DNA from: Deinococcus humi
Lineage (GTDB): Bacteria > Deinococcota > Deinococci > Deinococcales > Deinococcaceae
DNA: 64,000 nucleotides
Direction: 5' to 3'
Assembly (NCBI RefSeq): GCF_014201875.1
Contig: NZ_JACHFL010000012.1
Coordinates: 1 to 64,000, forward strand
Made by a program: the position numbers and the translations under genes. A model generated the notes under the pieces. It made no database searches, was not told the DNA's origin, and saw nothing but the letters and a program-made list of their open reading frames with translations. How positions within the stretch are numbered: position 1 is the stretch's first letter; every line of letters starts with the position of its first letter. Positions 8,507 through 17,397 of the stretch are shown in pieces.

Positions 8507-10111
8507 TTACCAGGCGGCGATATGGCCGTCGGTGCGGCTTTCGGTGCCGCCTTCCAGCACGCCCGTCTCGGGATTGCGCCAGATGATCTGGCCGCGTCCG
8601 AAGGCGCTGGGTTCCAGTTGCACGCTGACGCGGTGGCCGCGGCGCGCCAGTTCGCGGGCCAGCGTCGCGCCCAGACCAGCCTCTACCTCCACCCCCAGCC
8701 CGGCCAGCCACTGCCAGCGAGGAGCATCCAGTGCCTGTTGCGGATTCATGCCGTAGCGCACGGTGTTCAGGACCACCTGCAGGTGGCCCTGCGGCTGCAT
8801 GAAGCCGCCCATGACGCCGAAGGGGCCGACAGGAGTGCCGTCGTTCCGCGTCAGGAAGCCGGGAATGATGGTGTGGTATGGGCGTTTTCCGGGCGCCAGG
8901 ACATTGGGATGGCCGGGCTCCAGGTTGAAGTTGTGGCCCCGGTTGTGCAGGCCGATGCCCGTGCCCGGCACCACCACGCCGCTGCCAAAACCCATGTAGT
9001 TGCTCTGGATCAGGCTGACCATGTTGCCCTCGTCATCGGCCGTCGCCAGGTACACTGTGCCCCCGCTGCTGGGCGGGGCGGTGGCCGGGTCATGCGCCTT
9101 GTCCGAGAGCCGCTCCCGGTGGGCATGCGTGTTCGCCTGCGAGAGCAGATGCTCCACGTCCACCGGGCTGTGGCGCATGTCCGCGACGAACTGATGCGCG
9201 TCGTGAAAGCCGCGCTTCATGGCCTCGATCTGGAGGTGCAGGCCGTCCGGGTCATCGCGCCGGTCGGGCAGCCCTTGCCCTTCCAGAATGTTCAGCGCGA
9301 TCAGCGCGGCGATGCCCTGGCCGTTCGGCGGAATCTCGTGGACACGGTGGCCGCCATATTCGGCGGAAATCGGCGTCACCCATTCGCTCTGGTGCGCTGC
9401 CAGATCCTCGGCCCGCAGCAGGCCGCCGGTGGCCCGAGCATGGGCGTCGATCTGGGCGGCCAGCTCACCCGTGTAGAACGATTCGCTGTAGCTGGAGGCA
9501 ATGGCTTCCAGCGTGCGGGCGTGGCCCTCGCTGCGCCACAGCGCGCCGGGCTCGGGCGCAAAGCCGTCCGGGGCGAAGGTGCGGAACCACTCCTCCATGA
9601 TGTCCATCTTCAGGCCCTGAAAGATCTGGATGGTCCGTGACCAGCCCGCCGACGCCACGGGCGACAGCGGAAAACCGTCACGGGCGTAGCGGATGGCGGG
9701 GGCTAGCACCTGCGCGAAGTCCAGTCGTCCGTGCGCGCGGTGCAGGTCGGCCCAGCCGCGTACAGCGCCGGGCACGGTTACGGGCGTCCAGCCATGTCGG
9801 GGCATCTCGCCGCCGTGCCGTTCCTGCAAGGCGTTCAGCGTCAGGGCGGCGGGCGCCGCGCCGCTGGCATTCAGACCGTGCAGCTTGCCCCCCGCCCACA
9901 CCAGCGCGAACAGATCGCCCCCAATGCCGTTGGCGGTGGGCTCCACCACCGTCAGCGCGGCGGCGGTGGCAATCGCGGCGTCCACGGCATTGCCGCCCGC
10001 CTGCAGGACGCCCAGTCCCGCCTGGGCGGCCAGCGGCTGTCCTGTGGCGACCATGCCCCGCGAGGCGTAGACGGGACGGCGCACCACCGGATATTCAGTT
10101 TGATAGGCCAT
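8507..10111 (-). CDS. ggt: Gamma-glutamyltransferase family protein
   Basis: 534 residues from ATG 10111, which a TAACCT -10 box precedes by eight bases. Members cleave gamma-glutamyl bonds (glutathione and related compounds) after self-processing at an internal threonine. The nucleophile region SSGGTVYLATADDEGN places it at Thr352, and the following GSGVVVPGTGIGLHNRG and PYHTIIPGF motifs fit the small subunit. There is no signal peptide, which makes it more like the cytosolic short-type enzymes than the periplasmic E. coli one. Deinococci use bacillithiol rather than glutathione, so the natural substrate is uncertain. It lies 42 bases downstream of a LysR regulator on the same strand. Confidence 0.9.
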   Translation of the reverse strand: MAYQTEYPVVRRPVYASRGMVATGQPLAAQAGLGVLQAGGNAVDAAIATAAALTVVEPTANGIGGDLFALVWAGGKLHGLNASGAAPAALTLNALQERHGGEMPRHGWTPVTVPGAVRGWADLHRAHGRLDFAQVLAPAIRYARDGFPLSPVASAGWSRTIQIFQGLKMDIMEEWFRTFAPDGFAPEPGALWRSEGHARTLEAIASSYSESFYTGELAAQIDAHARATGGLLRAEDLAAHQSEWVTPISAEYGGHRVHEIPPNGQGIAALIALNILEGQGLPDRRDDPDGLHLQIEAMKRGFHDAHQFVADMRHSPVDVEHLLSQANTHAHRERLSDKAHDPATAPPSSGGTVYLATADDEGNMVSLIQSNYMGFGSGVVVPGTGIGLHNRGHNFNLEPGHPNVLAPGKRPYHTIIPGFLTRNDGTPVGPFGVMGGFMQPQGHLQVVLNTVRYGMNPQQALDAPRWQWLAGLGVEVEAGLGATLARELARRGHRVSVQLEPSAFGRGQIIWRNPETGVLEGGTESRTDGHIAAW

Positions 10112-10153
10112 AGGCCACAAGGTTAGCAAGGGGAGGACGTGTTCCTGCAACGG

Positions 10154-11095
10154 TCAGTCTGGCAGTGCCGAACGGTCTGAGAGGCCCCACGGCCAGGCCC
10201 CCAGCGAGTCCACCAGCGCCGCCGTGAAGGCCCGGATGGGGGGGAGGCCCGCGCGGTGAGGCAGGGCGGCGACGGCCAGCGGGCGGGTCAGTGGCTGGGG
10301 CAGCGGCAGTGTGACCAGCCCGTCCGGTACCGGCAGCAAGGCCAAGCGGGGCATCAGCGTGATGCCCAGGCCGTGCCTCACCATCCCCAGCGTCACGCTG
10401 TCCTGATCGAAGGTGGTGGCACTGGAGGCATCGATACCCAGCCGACCCAGGTACGTCTCGATGCGCTGAAAACAGGCGTCGCCCCGAGGAGACAGCAACA
10501 GGGTCGAATCCGCCAGCTCCTGCACCGTGACCGGCTGTGTGCCGCGCGACTGCGGGGCAATGAACAGATACTCGTCTCGCAGCAGCGGTGTCAGGCGCAG
10601 ATCCGCCGCCGAGGTGCCCTCAATCAGCGCCAGGTCGGCCTGTCCGCTGCGGACCAACTGCTCCCCGGCTCCGGCGCGGTCCCCGTCCAACAACCGCACG
10701 ACGACGCCTGGATGCTGCCGCCCGAAGGCCACCAGCACAGGGGGCAGCAGGTGCGTGGCCGCCGAGCGGAACGACGACACCCGCAGCACGCCCGACAGCG
10801 CGCCGTCGTCCTGTGCCGCCAGCAGCACGTCCCCAGCGGCCTGGACAGCGGCGCGGGCGTGGGCCACCGCGCGCAACCCGGCGGGCGTGGCCACCGTGCC
10901 CCTAGCGCTGCGGCGCAGCAATGGGCGCCCGGTCAGGTCTTCCAATTTGCCTACCGCCTCGCTCAATGAGGACTGCGAAACATTCAGTTCAGCCGCCGCC
11001 TCACCGAACCCACCCGCGTCCACCACGGCGATCAAGGCCCGCAACTGCGCCAGCGTCGGCTGGGTGTGGGCGGTCAGGGACTTGGAGGAGGCCAT
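10154..11095 (-). CDS. LysR-family transcriptional regulator
   Basis: 313 residues. The N-terminal winged helix-turn-helix (residues about 15–75: LRALIAVVDAGGFGEAAAEL, SQSSLSEAVGKLE) and the C-terminal two-lobed inducer-binding domain are typical. TACAAT (11101–11106) ends five bases before the ATG, so the message is probably almost leaderless. It is encoded just ahead of ggt on the same strand, so autoregulation together with control of ggt is the obvious inference, unlike the usual divergent LysR arrangement. Confidence 0.9.
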   Translation of the reverse strand: MASSKSLTAHTQPTLAQLRALIAVVDAGGFGEAAAELNVSQSSLSEAVGKLEDLTGRPLLRRSARGTVATPAGLRAVAHARAAVQAAGDVLLAAQDDGALSGVLRVSSFRSAATHLLPPVLVAFGRQHPGVVVRLLDGDRAGAGEQLVRSGQADLALIEGTSAADLRLTPLLRDEYLFIAPQSRGTQPVTVQELADSTLLLSPRGDACFQRIETYLGRLGIDASSATTFDQDSVTLGMVRHGLGITLMPRLALLPVPDGLVTLPLPQPLTRPLAVAALPHRAGLPPIRAFTAALVDSLGAWPWGLSDRSALPD

Positions 11096-11231
11096 GTGGC
11101 ATTGTAGAACTTTGCCCCAGGTTCAGCCTCTTCCTGTGATCGGGAAAACCGATGGTTGTGACGTGCCGTGTGGCCCGCAGCCGATGTCCAGAATGACGCC
11201 TGAAGCGCAAGCTGGGTCCAGGAGGTTTCCC

Positions 11232-11534
11232 ATGACCCTGAAGACTCGCTCCGAACCCGCCTTCATCCCACTTTCGCTGCACGTGCCCCAGGGTGTGTCC
11301 CCCGCCGATGGGCGATTCGGCGCTCTCGTGCTGGAGGCGGTGATGCCGGCGGGTGAACAGAATCCCCCCAACATGCCGGACTGGGACCTGCTGCTGTGGC
11401 CGGTGGCCCGGCTGGGCGACGTGACGCTGGAAGCCCGGCCCCTGCGGCCGGACCTCGGCCCAGACGATCTGCGCGCCGCCCTGCGGGACGAAGGTTGGAC
11501 GCCGCTGGGACCGGTACGGGCGCGGCGGGACTGA
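11232..11534 (+). CDS. Small conserved-looking hypothetical protein
   Basis: 100 residues; a strong GGAGG (11221–11225) six bases before ATG 11232 fixes the start, although the frame is open further upstream. The product (FIPLSLHVPQGVSPADGRFG, MPDWDLLLWPVARLGDV) has no transmembrane segment or motif that I recognise. It stands alone between divergent LysR and convergent transglutaminase genes. The codon usage and ribosome-binding site support it as real; its function is unknown. Confidence 0.7.
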   Translation: MTLKTRSEPAFIPLSLHVPQGVSPADGRFGALVLEAVMPAGEQNPPNMPDWDLLLWPVARLGDVTLEARPLRPDLGPDDLRAALRDEGWTPLGPVRARRD

Positions 11535-11598
11535 GCCCTCTGCCCGCCGCTCGGCTGGAAGCCACGCCCGGCAGCGGCGTCCCGGCGAAACAGCAAGG

Positions 11599-11618
11599 AC
11601 CCCCCTCCAATGGGGGGT
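11599..11618. terminator. GC hairpin between convergent genes, possible terminator
   Basis: ACCCCCC pairs with GGGGGGT around the loop TCCAA T; there is no T-run, so this is either a weak terminator or a member of the GC-rich intergenic hairpins seen also at 40090 and 43356. Confidence 0.35.
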
Positions 11619-11636
11619 GAGTCAGCCCGCTCCGGC

Positions 11637-12545
11637 CTAGAAGATCCGGGGCTTCGGCTCGATGTCCAATGTGTTCTCGAGGTCCGTCTCGTCGGCCCAG
11701 ACCTTCATGTGGGTCAGCCGCGCGCTGCCGAACGTGGTGCTGAAGGCCACGTCGCTGGCGTCGCGCCCCTGCGCGATCAGCACCCGGCCCACGCGCGGCT
11801 TGTTGTGGCGGGCGTCGAAGGTGCGCCATTGGCCGTCCAGAAATGCCTCGAACCACGCGTGGAAATCCATGGGCACCGGGTCCGGCACAATGTCGATGTC
11901 GGGCATGTAGCCGCAGACGTAGCGGGCGGGGATGTTCAGTGCCCGGCAGAAGGCGATGCCCATGTGCGCGAAGTCCCGGCACACGGCGCGGCGGCTGTCC
12001 AGCGCCTGCTTGGCCGACGTGGAGCTGTTGGAGCCGTAACCGTAGGTGCACTCGTCGAACAGGAAATCGTTGATGGCCTGGACCTGCGCCCAGCCTCCTG
12101 AGATGTGCCCGAAACGGTCCCATGCCTCAGCGCTGATCAGATCGCTGTCCACGTAACGGCTGGGCAGCAGGTACTGGATGGTCTCGTCCGGCAGGTGTTC
12201 CACCATGGTCTTTTTCAGATGGGACAGCACCGGATCGGGGTTGCGGGTGACCTCTGCAATCAGGTCATGCCCGATGGTGAAACTGCCCGGTTGCGCCACC
12301 GTGCGCCAGACCACGTTGCCGTGCCCGTCGGTGTAGGTGTGGATGTTCTCGGCGGCGCCCAGCGCCCGCGCGTCGATGATGCGCTGGCGGGTGCCGGTGG
12401 GCTGAAGGCGGTCTCCCGGCTGAACCACGAACAGCATCGGGGTGGGGTAAGGCACTTCGAAAGTTAATGAGAAGCCGGCCCGCACCCGCACTGGACGTTC
12501 GATGGGGGAATCCTCTGCTCTGGAAGCGCTGCCTTGCTGGGTCAT
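11637..12545 (-). CDS. Transglutaminase-like (cysteine protease fold) family protein
   Basis: 302 residues. The C-terminal half carries the transglutaminase-core triad: Cys189 (RRAVCRDFAH), His229 (MDFHAWFEAF) and Asp244 (RTFDARHN), with ARYVCGYMPD between them. The N-terminal 100 residues (RVRAGFSLTFEVPYPTP, MLFVVQPGD) match the beta-sandwich found in bacterial transglutaminase-like proteins. No signal peptide is visible, so it is likely cytoplasmic. Members of this family act as peptidases or amide-forming enzymes; the substrate is unknown. Divergent from the DUF255 gene, sharing a 96-bp intergenic stretch. Confidence 0.88.
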   Translation of the reverse strand: MTQQGSASRAEDSPIERPVRVRAGFSLTFEVPYPTPMLFVVQPGDRLQPTGTRQRIIDARALGAAENIHTYTDGHGNVVWRTVAQPGSFTIGHDLIAEVTRNPDPVLSHLKKTMVEHLPDETIQYLLPSRYVDSDLISAEAWDRFGHISGGWAQVQAINDFLFDECTYGYGSNSSTSAKQALDSRRAVCRDFAHMGIAFCRALNIPARYVCGYMPDIDIVPDPVPMDFHAWFEAFLDGQWRTFDARHNKPRVGRVLIAQGRDASDVAFSTTFGSARLTHMKVWADETDLENTLDIEPKPRIF

Positions 12546-12629
12546 TCACCGTAGTTTGAGGCTTTTGGCGCGACTGATTGTGTGAAGTCTACTCAGTACG
12601 GTGCAAATCCCGCTGTTAGGGGGGGGCGT

Positions 12630-12635
12630 TACGCT
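12630..12635 (+). promoter_or_regulatory. -10 box of a leaderless promoter
   Basis: TACGCT ends six bases before ATG 12642, the spacing expected for transcription starting at or next to the start codon. It argues for this ATG over the open frame reaching back to 12582. Confidence 0.6.
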
Positions 12636-12641
12636 GGGGCC

Positions 12642-14678
12642 ATGAACCGCCTTGCCACCGAAACCAGCCCGTATCTGCGCCAGCACGCCGACAATCCGGT
12701 CGACTGGCAGCCCTGGGGAGAGGCCGCCTTCGCCGAGGCGCGGGACCGGGGGGTGCCGCTGCTGCTGTCGGTGGGTTATTCCACCTGTCACTGGTGCCAC
12801 GTGATGGCCCACGAGAGTTTCGAGGACGCCGCCACTGCCGAGTACATGAACCGGCATTTTGTCAACGTGAAGGTGGACCGCGAGGAGCGCCCCGATGTGG
12901 ACGCCGTGTACATGGCCGCCACCCAGGCCATGACCGGGCAGGGCGGCTGGCCCATGACCGTGTTCCTGACCCCCGATGCCCAGCCGTTCTACGCCGGGAC
13001 GTACTTTCCGCCGCGCGACGGCCAGGGCATGCCCAGCTTCATGCGCGTGATGACCAGCGTGGTCACGGCCTGGACGGGCGACCGCGAGAAGATCGTTGCC
13101 AATGCCCAGGCCCTCAGCGACCATGTTCGTGAGGCCAGCCAACCGCGCCCGGGGGAGGGGGCCTTGCCGGAAGACTTTCTGGAGCGCGGCGTTGCCAACC
13201 TGAGCCGCGTGTACGACGCCGCGCAGGGTGGGTTTGGCAGCGAACCCAAGTTCCCCGCGCCCACCACCCTCGATTTCCTACTCACGCGTCCGGAGGGCCG
13301 CAGCATGGCCCTGCACACGCTGCGCCAGATGGGCCACGGCGGCGTCTACGATCAACTGGGCGGCGGCTTTCACCGCTACAGCGTGGACGCCGCGTGGCGC
13401 GTGCCGCATTTCGAGAAGATGCTGTACGACAACGCCCAGCTGGTTCGCACCTTGCTGCGCGCCTATCAGCTGAGCGGCGACAGCGAATTTGCACGGCTGG
13501 CCCGCGAGACCCTGACCTATCTGGAGCGCGAAATGCTGCACCCGGATGGCGGCTTTTACAGCGCCCAGGACGCCGACACGAACGGGGTGGAGGGGCTGAC
13601 CTTCACCTGGGCCCCCGATGAGGTCCGCGCGGTGCTGGGCGAGGGCGAGGACGCCGCGCTGCTGATGGCCCATCTGGGCATCACCGACCAGGGGAACTTC
13701 CTCGATCCCCACCGGCCCGAATACGGGCGGCGATCAGTGCCGTTCCAGGCGACGTCGGTGGCAGAGCTGGCCGCCCTGCAAGGTGACAGCGAGGAGCGCA
13801 TCGGGATGCGCCTGGAGGGCTTGAAGAACCGCCTGCACGCTGCCCGCCAGAACCGCGATCAGCCCGGCACCGACGACAAGATCCTGACTTCATGGAATGG
13901 GCTGGCGCTGGCGGCCTTCGCGGACGCGGCCCGCATCCTGCGCGAGCCCCAGTATCTGGACATTGCCCGCCGCAACGCCGACTTCATCCGCGCCGAACTG
14001 CGGCGGTCGGACGGCACGCTCCACCATGTCTGGGGCGCGGGTGGGGCGAAGGTGGAAGGGCTGCTCGAGGACCACGCCCTGTATGGCCTGGGGCTGGTGG
14101 CGTTGTTCCAGGCGGGCGGCGATCTGGCCCATCTGGAATGGGCGCGCGAACTGTGGACCACCGTGGAGCGCGACTTCTGGAACGAAGAGGCCGGAGTGTT
14201 TATGGCTTCTGGCGGGCGGGCCGAAACATTGCTGACCCGTCAGGCTCCCGGCTTCGACAGCGCCGTGCTGAGCGACAACGCAGCGGCAGCATTGCTGGCC
14301 CTGTGGATGGACCGGTACTACGCGCAGCCTGAAGCCGAGGCCCTGGCCCGCCGCACGGTCCAGAGTTTCAGCGCCGACATGCTGGCCGCCAGTGGCGGTT
14401 TCGGCGGCCTGTGGCAAGCGGCGGCATTTCTGGCCGCGCCGCATTCCGAAGTCGCCATCATCGGCACCCCGGACGAGCGCGGGGAACTGGAGGCAGTGGC
14501 GGCGGGTGTCCTGCTGCCCTTCACGGCACTGGCCTTCACGCAGGCAGGCGGCGAATTGTCGGTCCTGCAAGACCGTCCGGGCGGCGGACTGGCCTATGTG
14601 TGCCGCAACCGGAGCTGTGATCTGCCCACGCGGGACGCCACGCAGTTCTGGCGGCAACTGAAACAACTGGCGAACTGA
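12642..14678 (+). CDS. Thioredoxin-domain protein of the DUF255/YyaL (SSP411) family
   Basis: 678 residues, the normal length for the family. The N-terminal thioredoxin-like domain begins [20 protein letters not shown] and carries the redox-type motif C49-H-W-C52 (STCHWCHVM). The rest (residues about 200–670) is an alpha/alpha-barrel like that of N-acylglucosamine epimerases and six-hairpin glycosidases, with [28 protein letters not shown] and [11 protein letters not shown]. The cytosolic role of the family is not established; the two folds suggest redox-linked carbohydrate handling. A leaderless promoter precedes it, and no terminator was found before the convergent PIG-L gene. Confidence 0.92.
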   Translation: MNRLATETSPYLRQHADNPVDWQPWGEAAFAEARDRGVPLLLSVGYSTCHWCHVMAHESFEDAATAEYMNRHFVNVKVDREERPDVDAVYMAATQAMTGQGGWPMTVFLTPDAQPFYAGTYFPPRDGQGMPSFMRVMTSVVTAWTGDREKIVANAQALSDHVREASQPRPGEGALPEDFLERGVANLSRVYDAAQGGFGSEPKFPAPTTLDFLLTRPEGRSMALHTLRQMGHGGVYDQLGGGFHRYSVDAAWRVPHFEKMLYDNAQLVRTLLRAYQLSGDSEFARLARETLTYLEREMLHPDGGFYSAQDADTNGVEGLTFTWAPDEVRAVLGEGEDAALLMAHLGITDQGNFLDPHRPEYGRRSVPFQATSVAELAALQGDSEERIGMRLEGLKNRLHAARQNRDQPGTDDKILTSWNGLALAAFADAARILREPQYLDIARRNADFIRAELRRSDGTLHHVWGAGGAKVEGLLEDHALYGLGLVALFQAGGDLAHLEWARELWTTVERDFWNEEAGVFMASGGRAETLLTRQAPGFDSAVLSDNAAAALLALWMDRYYAQPEAEALARRTVQSFSADMLAASGGFGGLWQAAAFLAAPHSEVAIIGTPDERGELEAVAAGVLLPFTALAFTQAGGELSVLQDRPGGGLAYVCRNRSCDLPTRDATQFWRQLKQLAN

Positions 14679-14814
14679 CCCGGCCTCCGACTCCGCTGGC
14701 AAGGTGCGACGAGCAGCGGGCCATTTGGCGGAGGGCGCTGGAGAAGGATGCAGTCCTGGTTTGGAGCTGTGCAGATCTGAACCCGGACGAGCGCCGTTTC
14801 TTCTCCGGCCTAGC

Positions 14815-15840
14815 TCAGAAGCCCCTGTCCTCCTGCTCGCTCCTGGTGCCGTCGGCAGGGTTACCGGTTTCCTGCACGGTGATCAGCTCGTTCTCGCGCA
14901 CGAAGGCTTCCATAAAGCGGCGCATCACCATCATCTGGCTGCGGTGGGCTTTGAGGGCCGCCAGTTTCCTCTCCTCGTCATGCAGGTCCAGATCGGCCCG
15001 CTGCCAGTTCAGGTGGACACCGCGCGGCGGAATCAGCAGCGGAAAACCCTCATGCAGTCCCTTGGGGACCGGCCATTCCACGCCGCCGTGCACGATCCAA
15101 TAGCGTGCGCGCGCGGTCCAGCCGCGTTCTTTCAGCAGTTTCTGCGTGAACAGGCTGGTGGCGACGTGGTCTGGATGGGCGTCACTGGTGGAGGGCAGCA
15201 GCACCAGGGCGGGCTGAACGCGGTCCAGGACCCGGCCCAGGTCCGCCTCCAGATCGTTCGCCGTGTACGCCGCGCCGGGCGACTGCGCGCGGGCATACGG
15301 CACCTGGGTTGCGCCGGTGTGGGGTGAGCGCACCACCGCCGCGCCCCCGGCCCGCCATAGCTTCAGCGTGGCCCCATCCGGGTAGCCCAGGAAAGTCAAG
15401 TGCGTGGCTGGCACACCCAGCGCGGCGGCGGCGGCGCTGGCCTCGCCCATGCGCCGCTGTCCCAGGTGTTCGGTGGCCCCCAGGCGCGGGCGCAGTGTGC
15501 GGCCCAGTAGAGCGCTGTCCAACTCGAAACCGTCGCCGCTGGTGACCCACACGATATCCACCCGCGCCCCCGCCCGCACCGCCCCGGCGATCAGGCCGCC
15601 GCAGCACAGGCTCTCGTCGTCCGGATGCGGGCTGATCACCAACACACTTTGCCCGGCGCGGATGGCGGGCAGTTGTGGCAGGGCCTGGACAGTGGCAACG
15701 GCACGCGGGTAGAGCAATGTCAGGGCCGAGCCTGCATTGATGGCGTAGGCCAGCGCCAGCGCGACCAGCAGCGCGGCGCCCAGCGCCCAGTCCCGCCGCC
15801 GGCTGCCGAACCGCGTCCCCCTGAGCCTTCGCCTTCGCAC
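14815..15840 (-). CDS. Membrane-anchored PIG-L family deacetylase
   Basis: 341 residues starting at GTG 15840, ten bases after rpiA stops. A basic N-terminus and a hydrophobic segment (residues about 19–40) suggest a single membrane anchor with the enzyme outside. The zinc-site motifs of the LmbE/PIG-L fold are present: SPHPDDESLCCGG near residue 70 and DAHPDHVAT near residue 220. These enzymes deacetylate N-acetylglucosamine-containing small molecules such as bacillithiol or lipid precursors. The anchor argues for an envelope or glycan substrate rather than bacillithiol. Last gene of the bcp–rpiA–PIG-L operon. Confidence 0.88.
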   Translation of the reverse strand: MRRRRLRGTRFGSRRRDWALGAALLVALALAYAINAGSALTLLYPRAVATVQALPQLPAIRAGQSVLVISPHPDDESLCCGGLIAGAVRAGARVDIVWVTSGDGFELDSALLGRTLRPRLGATEHLGQRRMGEASAAAAALGVPATHLTFLGYPDGATLKLWRAGGAAVVRSPHTGATQVPYARAQSPGAAYTANDLEADLGRVLDRVQPALVLLPSTSDAHPDHVATSLFTQKLLKERGWTARARYWIVHGGVEWPVPKGLHEGFPLLIPPRGVHLNWQRADLDLHDEERKLAALKAHRSQMMVMRRFMEAFVRENELITVQETGNPADGTRSEQEDRGF

Positions 15841-15849
15841 GGTTCCAGC

Positions 15850-16533
15850 TTAGCGGGTCAGTTCCTGCACCCCGTCCGGCGAGGCCACGAACGCCCGCTC
15901 GGCCATGCCCAGAAACAGCCCGGTTTCCACGACGCCCAGTGTGCCCTTCAGCTCGCGTTCCAGCGCAGCAATGTCGCTGCCGGGACGCAACTGCGCGTCG
16001 TAGATGTAGTTGCCGTTGTCGGTCACGTAGGGCTGTGCGCCGGGCTGCCGCAGCCGTCCGCCCGGCACGATCTGCCGCAGCCGCTCGATGGTGCTCAGGA
16101 ACCCGAAGCGCGCGATCTCTATGGGCAACGGGGCCTTCTCGCCGATCTGCCCCACGATCTTGCTGTGGTCCGCGATGATGATCAGCCGACGCGCCTGCAC
16201 CTCGGTCAGCTTCTCGCGCAGCAGCGCGCCGCCCAGGCCCTTGATCAGGTCGAGGTTGGGGGCGATCTCGTCTGCACCGTCGATGGCGATGTCCAGCGGG
16301 CGGGGGTCCAGAGGCTCCACCGTCAGGCCCACCTCACGGGCCAGGGCGTCGCTGGCCTCGCTGGTGGCGACGCCCACGATGCCGCTCAGTTCGCCGCTCC
16401 GCACCCTGCGCCCAATTTCCTCGATGGCGTATTTGGCAGTGCTGCCCGTGCCCAGCCCCACCCGCATCCCGCTTTCGATGAGGGCGGCGGCGCGCAGGGC
16501 CGCCTCCTTCTTCAGGGGTTCCAGGTCAAGCAC
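15850..16533 (-). CDS. rpiA: Ribose-5-phosphate isomerase A
   Basis: 227 residues, typical for RpiA. It interconverts ribose-5-phosphate and ribulose-5-phosphate in the pentose phosphate pathway. Signature segments: GLGTGSTAKYA (phosphate loop), DIAIDGADEI (catalytic Asp), KGLGGALLREK (catalytic Glu/Lys region). It starts with GTG, and its first eight bases overlap the end of bcp, so the two are translationally coupled. The downstream PIG-L gene follows ten bases later. Confidence 0.95.
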   Translation of the reverse strand: MLDLEPLKKEAALRAAALIESGMRVGLGTGSTAKYAIEEIGRRVRSGELSGIVGVATSEASDALAREVGLTVEPLDPRPLDIAIDGADEIAPNLDLIKGLGGALLREKLTEVQARRLIIIADHSKIVGQIGEKAPLPIEIARFGFLSTIERLRQIVPGGRLRQPGAQPYVTDNGNYIYDAQLRPGSDIAALERELKGTLGVVETGLFLGMAERAFVASPDGVQELTR

Positions 16534-17017
16534 GCTTAGCCTGATCCTTTTCTATCGCTGCCGCCACCGCGTCCGCGTGACCCTCCACCGATACGGCCAG
16601 CCAGCTCTTGACCAGTTTGCCGTCTGGGCCGATCAGAAAGGTCTGACGCTTGATGCCCTCGGTGACCTTGCCGTACATGTTCTTGGGGCCGTACGAGCCG
16701 ATTGCTTTCAGGAAAGCGGCGTCCGGGTCACTCAGCAGCGGAAAGGGCAGGCTGTACTTCTCGGCAAACTGGGCGTGGCTGCTCGCGTCGTCGGCACTGA
16801 TGCCCACGACCGCCGCGCCGAGCGCCTTCAGCGGCGCGCTATCGCGAAAGTCACAGGCCTCCTTGGTGCAGCCAGGCGTGTCGTCTTTGGGGTACACGTA
16901 CAGCACCAGGTACTTGCCCGCGTAATCGTTCAGGCTGTGTGCCCTGCCGGAGGCGTCTTGCAGGGTAAAGGCCGGAAACGTTTCGCCGGTCTGGGGGACG
17001 GGAGTGGGATCTGTCAT
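16526..17017 (-). CDS. bcp: Thiol peroxidase of the Bcp/PrxQ type
   Basis: 163 residues from ATG 17017. TACCCT (complement of 17024–17029) ends six bases upstream, which favours this start over the open frame to 17062. Peroxidatic Cys50 lies in YPKDDTPGCTKEAC with resolving Cys55 five residues later, the atypical two-cysteine arrangement of PrxQ. It reduces hydroperoxides using thioredoxin and fits the oxidant-resistant lifestyle of the genus. First gene of the bcp–rpiA–PIG-L operon. Confidence 0.93.
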   Translation of the reverse strand: MTDPTPVPQTGETFPAFTLQDASGRAHSLNDYAGKYLVLYVYPKDDTPGCTKEACDFRDSAPLKALGAAVVGISADDASSHAQFAEKYSLPFPLLSDPDAAFLKAIGSYGPKNMYGKVTEGIKRQTFLIGPDGKLVKSWLAVSVEGHADAVAAAIEKDQAKRA

Positions 17018-17063
17018 GCGCCCAGGGTAACGCGGCTCAAGGCTACGGCGAAACTGAGACACG

Positions 17064-17089
17064 AAAAAGCCCCTCCGCCGGGGAGGGGA
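17064..17089 (-). terminator. Rho-independent terminator (minus strand)
   Basis: On the minus strand CCCCTCC–CCGGC–GGAGGGG is followed by CTTTTTC. It lies just after the stop of the small gene at 17119–17310, which supports that gene being transcribed. Confidence 0.8.
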
Positions 17090-17118
17090 CTGAAGGGTCG
17101 GCTTTGTGCTGATGTTCG

Positions 17119-17310
17119 TTAGATCGATACCCGGCCCGGCAGCTGCGTCGTGTCTTCCGGTTCCTCGAAACCGATGTCGGGATTGCCGGGGCCATCCTGA
17201 ACCACGGCCGGGTCCTTGTCGTAACGGTCGGGAATCTTCCGCAGGCTCTCGGCGTCGCTGTGGTGTTCGGGCTTCTCGTCGAAGTGCTCATCGCTGGTGT
17301 GTCCGGTCAT
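17119..17310 (-). CDS. Small acidic hydrophilic protein, unknown function
   Basis: 63 residues (MTGHTSDEHFDEKPEHHSD … DPAVVQDGPGNPDIGFEEPE), rich in Asp, Glu and His, without hydrophobic segments, probably disordered. TAGCCT (17317–17322, complement) ends six bases before the ATG, the leaderless pattern, and a clear terminator follows the stop. These two signals make it a real gene. I do not recognise the family. Confidence 0.72.
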   Translation of the reverse strand: MTGHTSDEHFDEKPEHHSDAESLRKIPDRYDKDPAVVQDGPGNPDIGFEEPEDTTQLPGRVSI

Positions 17311-17397
17311 GTTTTCAGGCTAGGTGGCGAGCGGCGGGGGTGGGTGTGTGAGAGGCCAAGAAGTGTTGACCCTGAGCGGTTTACACTGGTTTCCAAC

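Noticed and set aside
8495..9640. 381-codon plus-strand ORF antisense to ggt
   Set aside because: GC-rich shadow frame; the minus strand carries an intact gamma-glutamyltransferase with its catalytic Thr.
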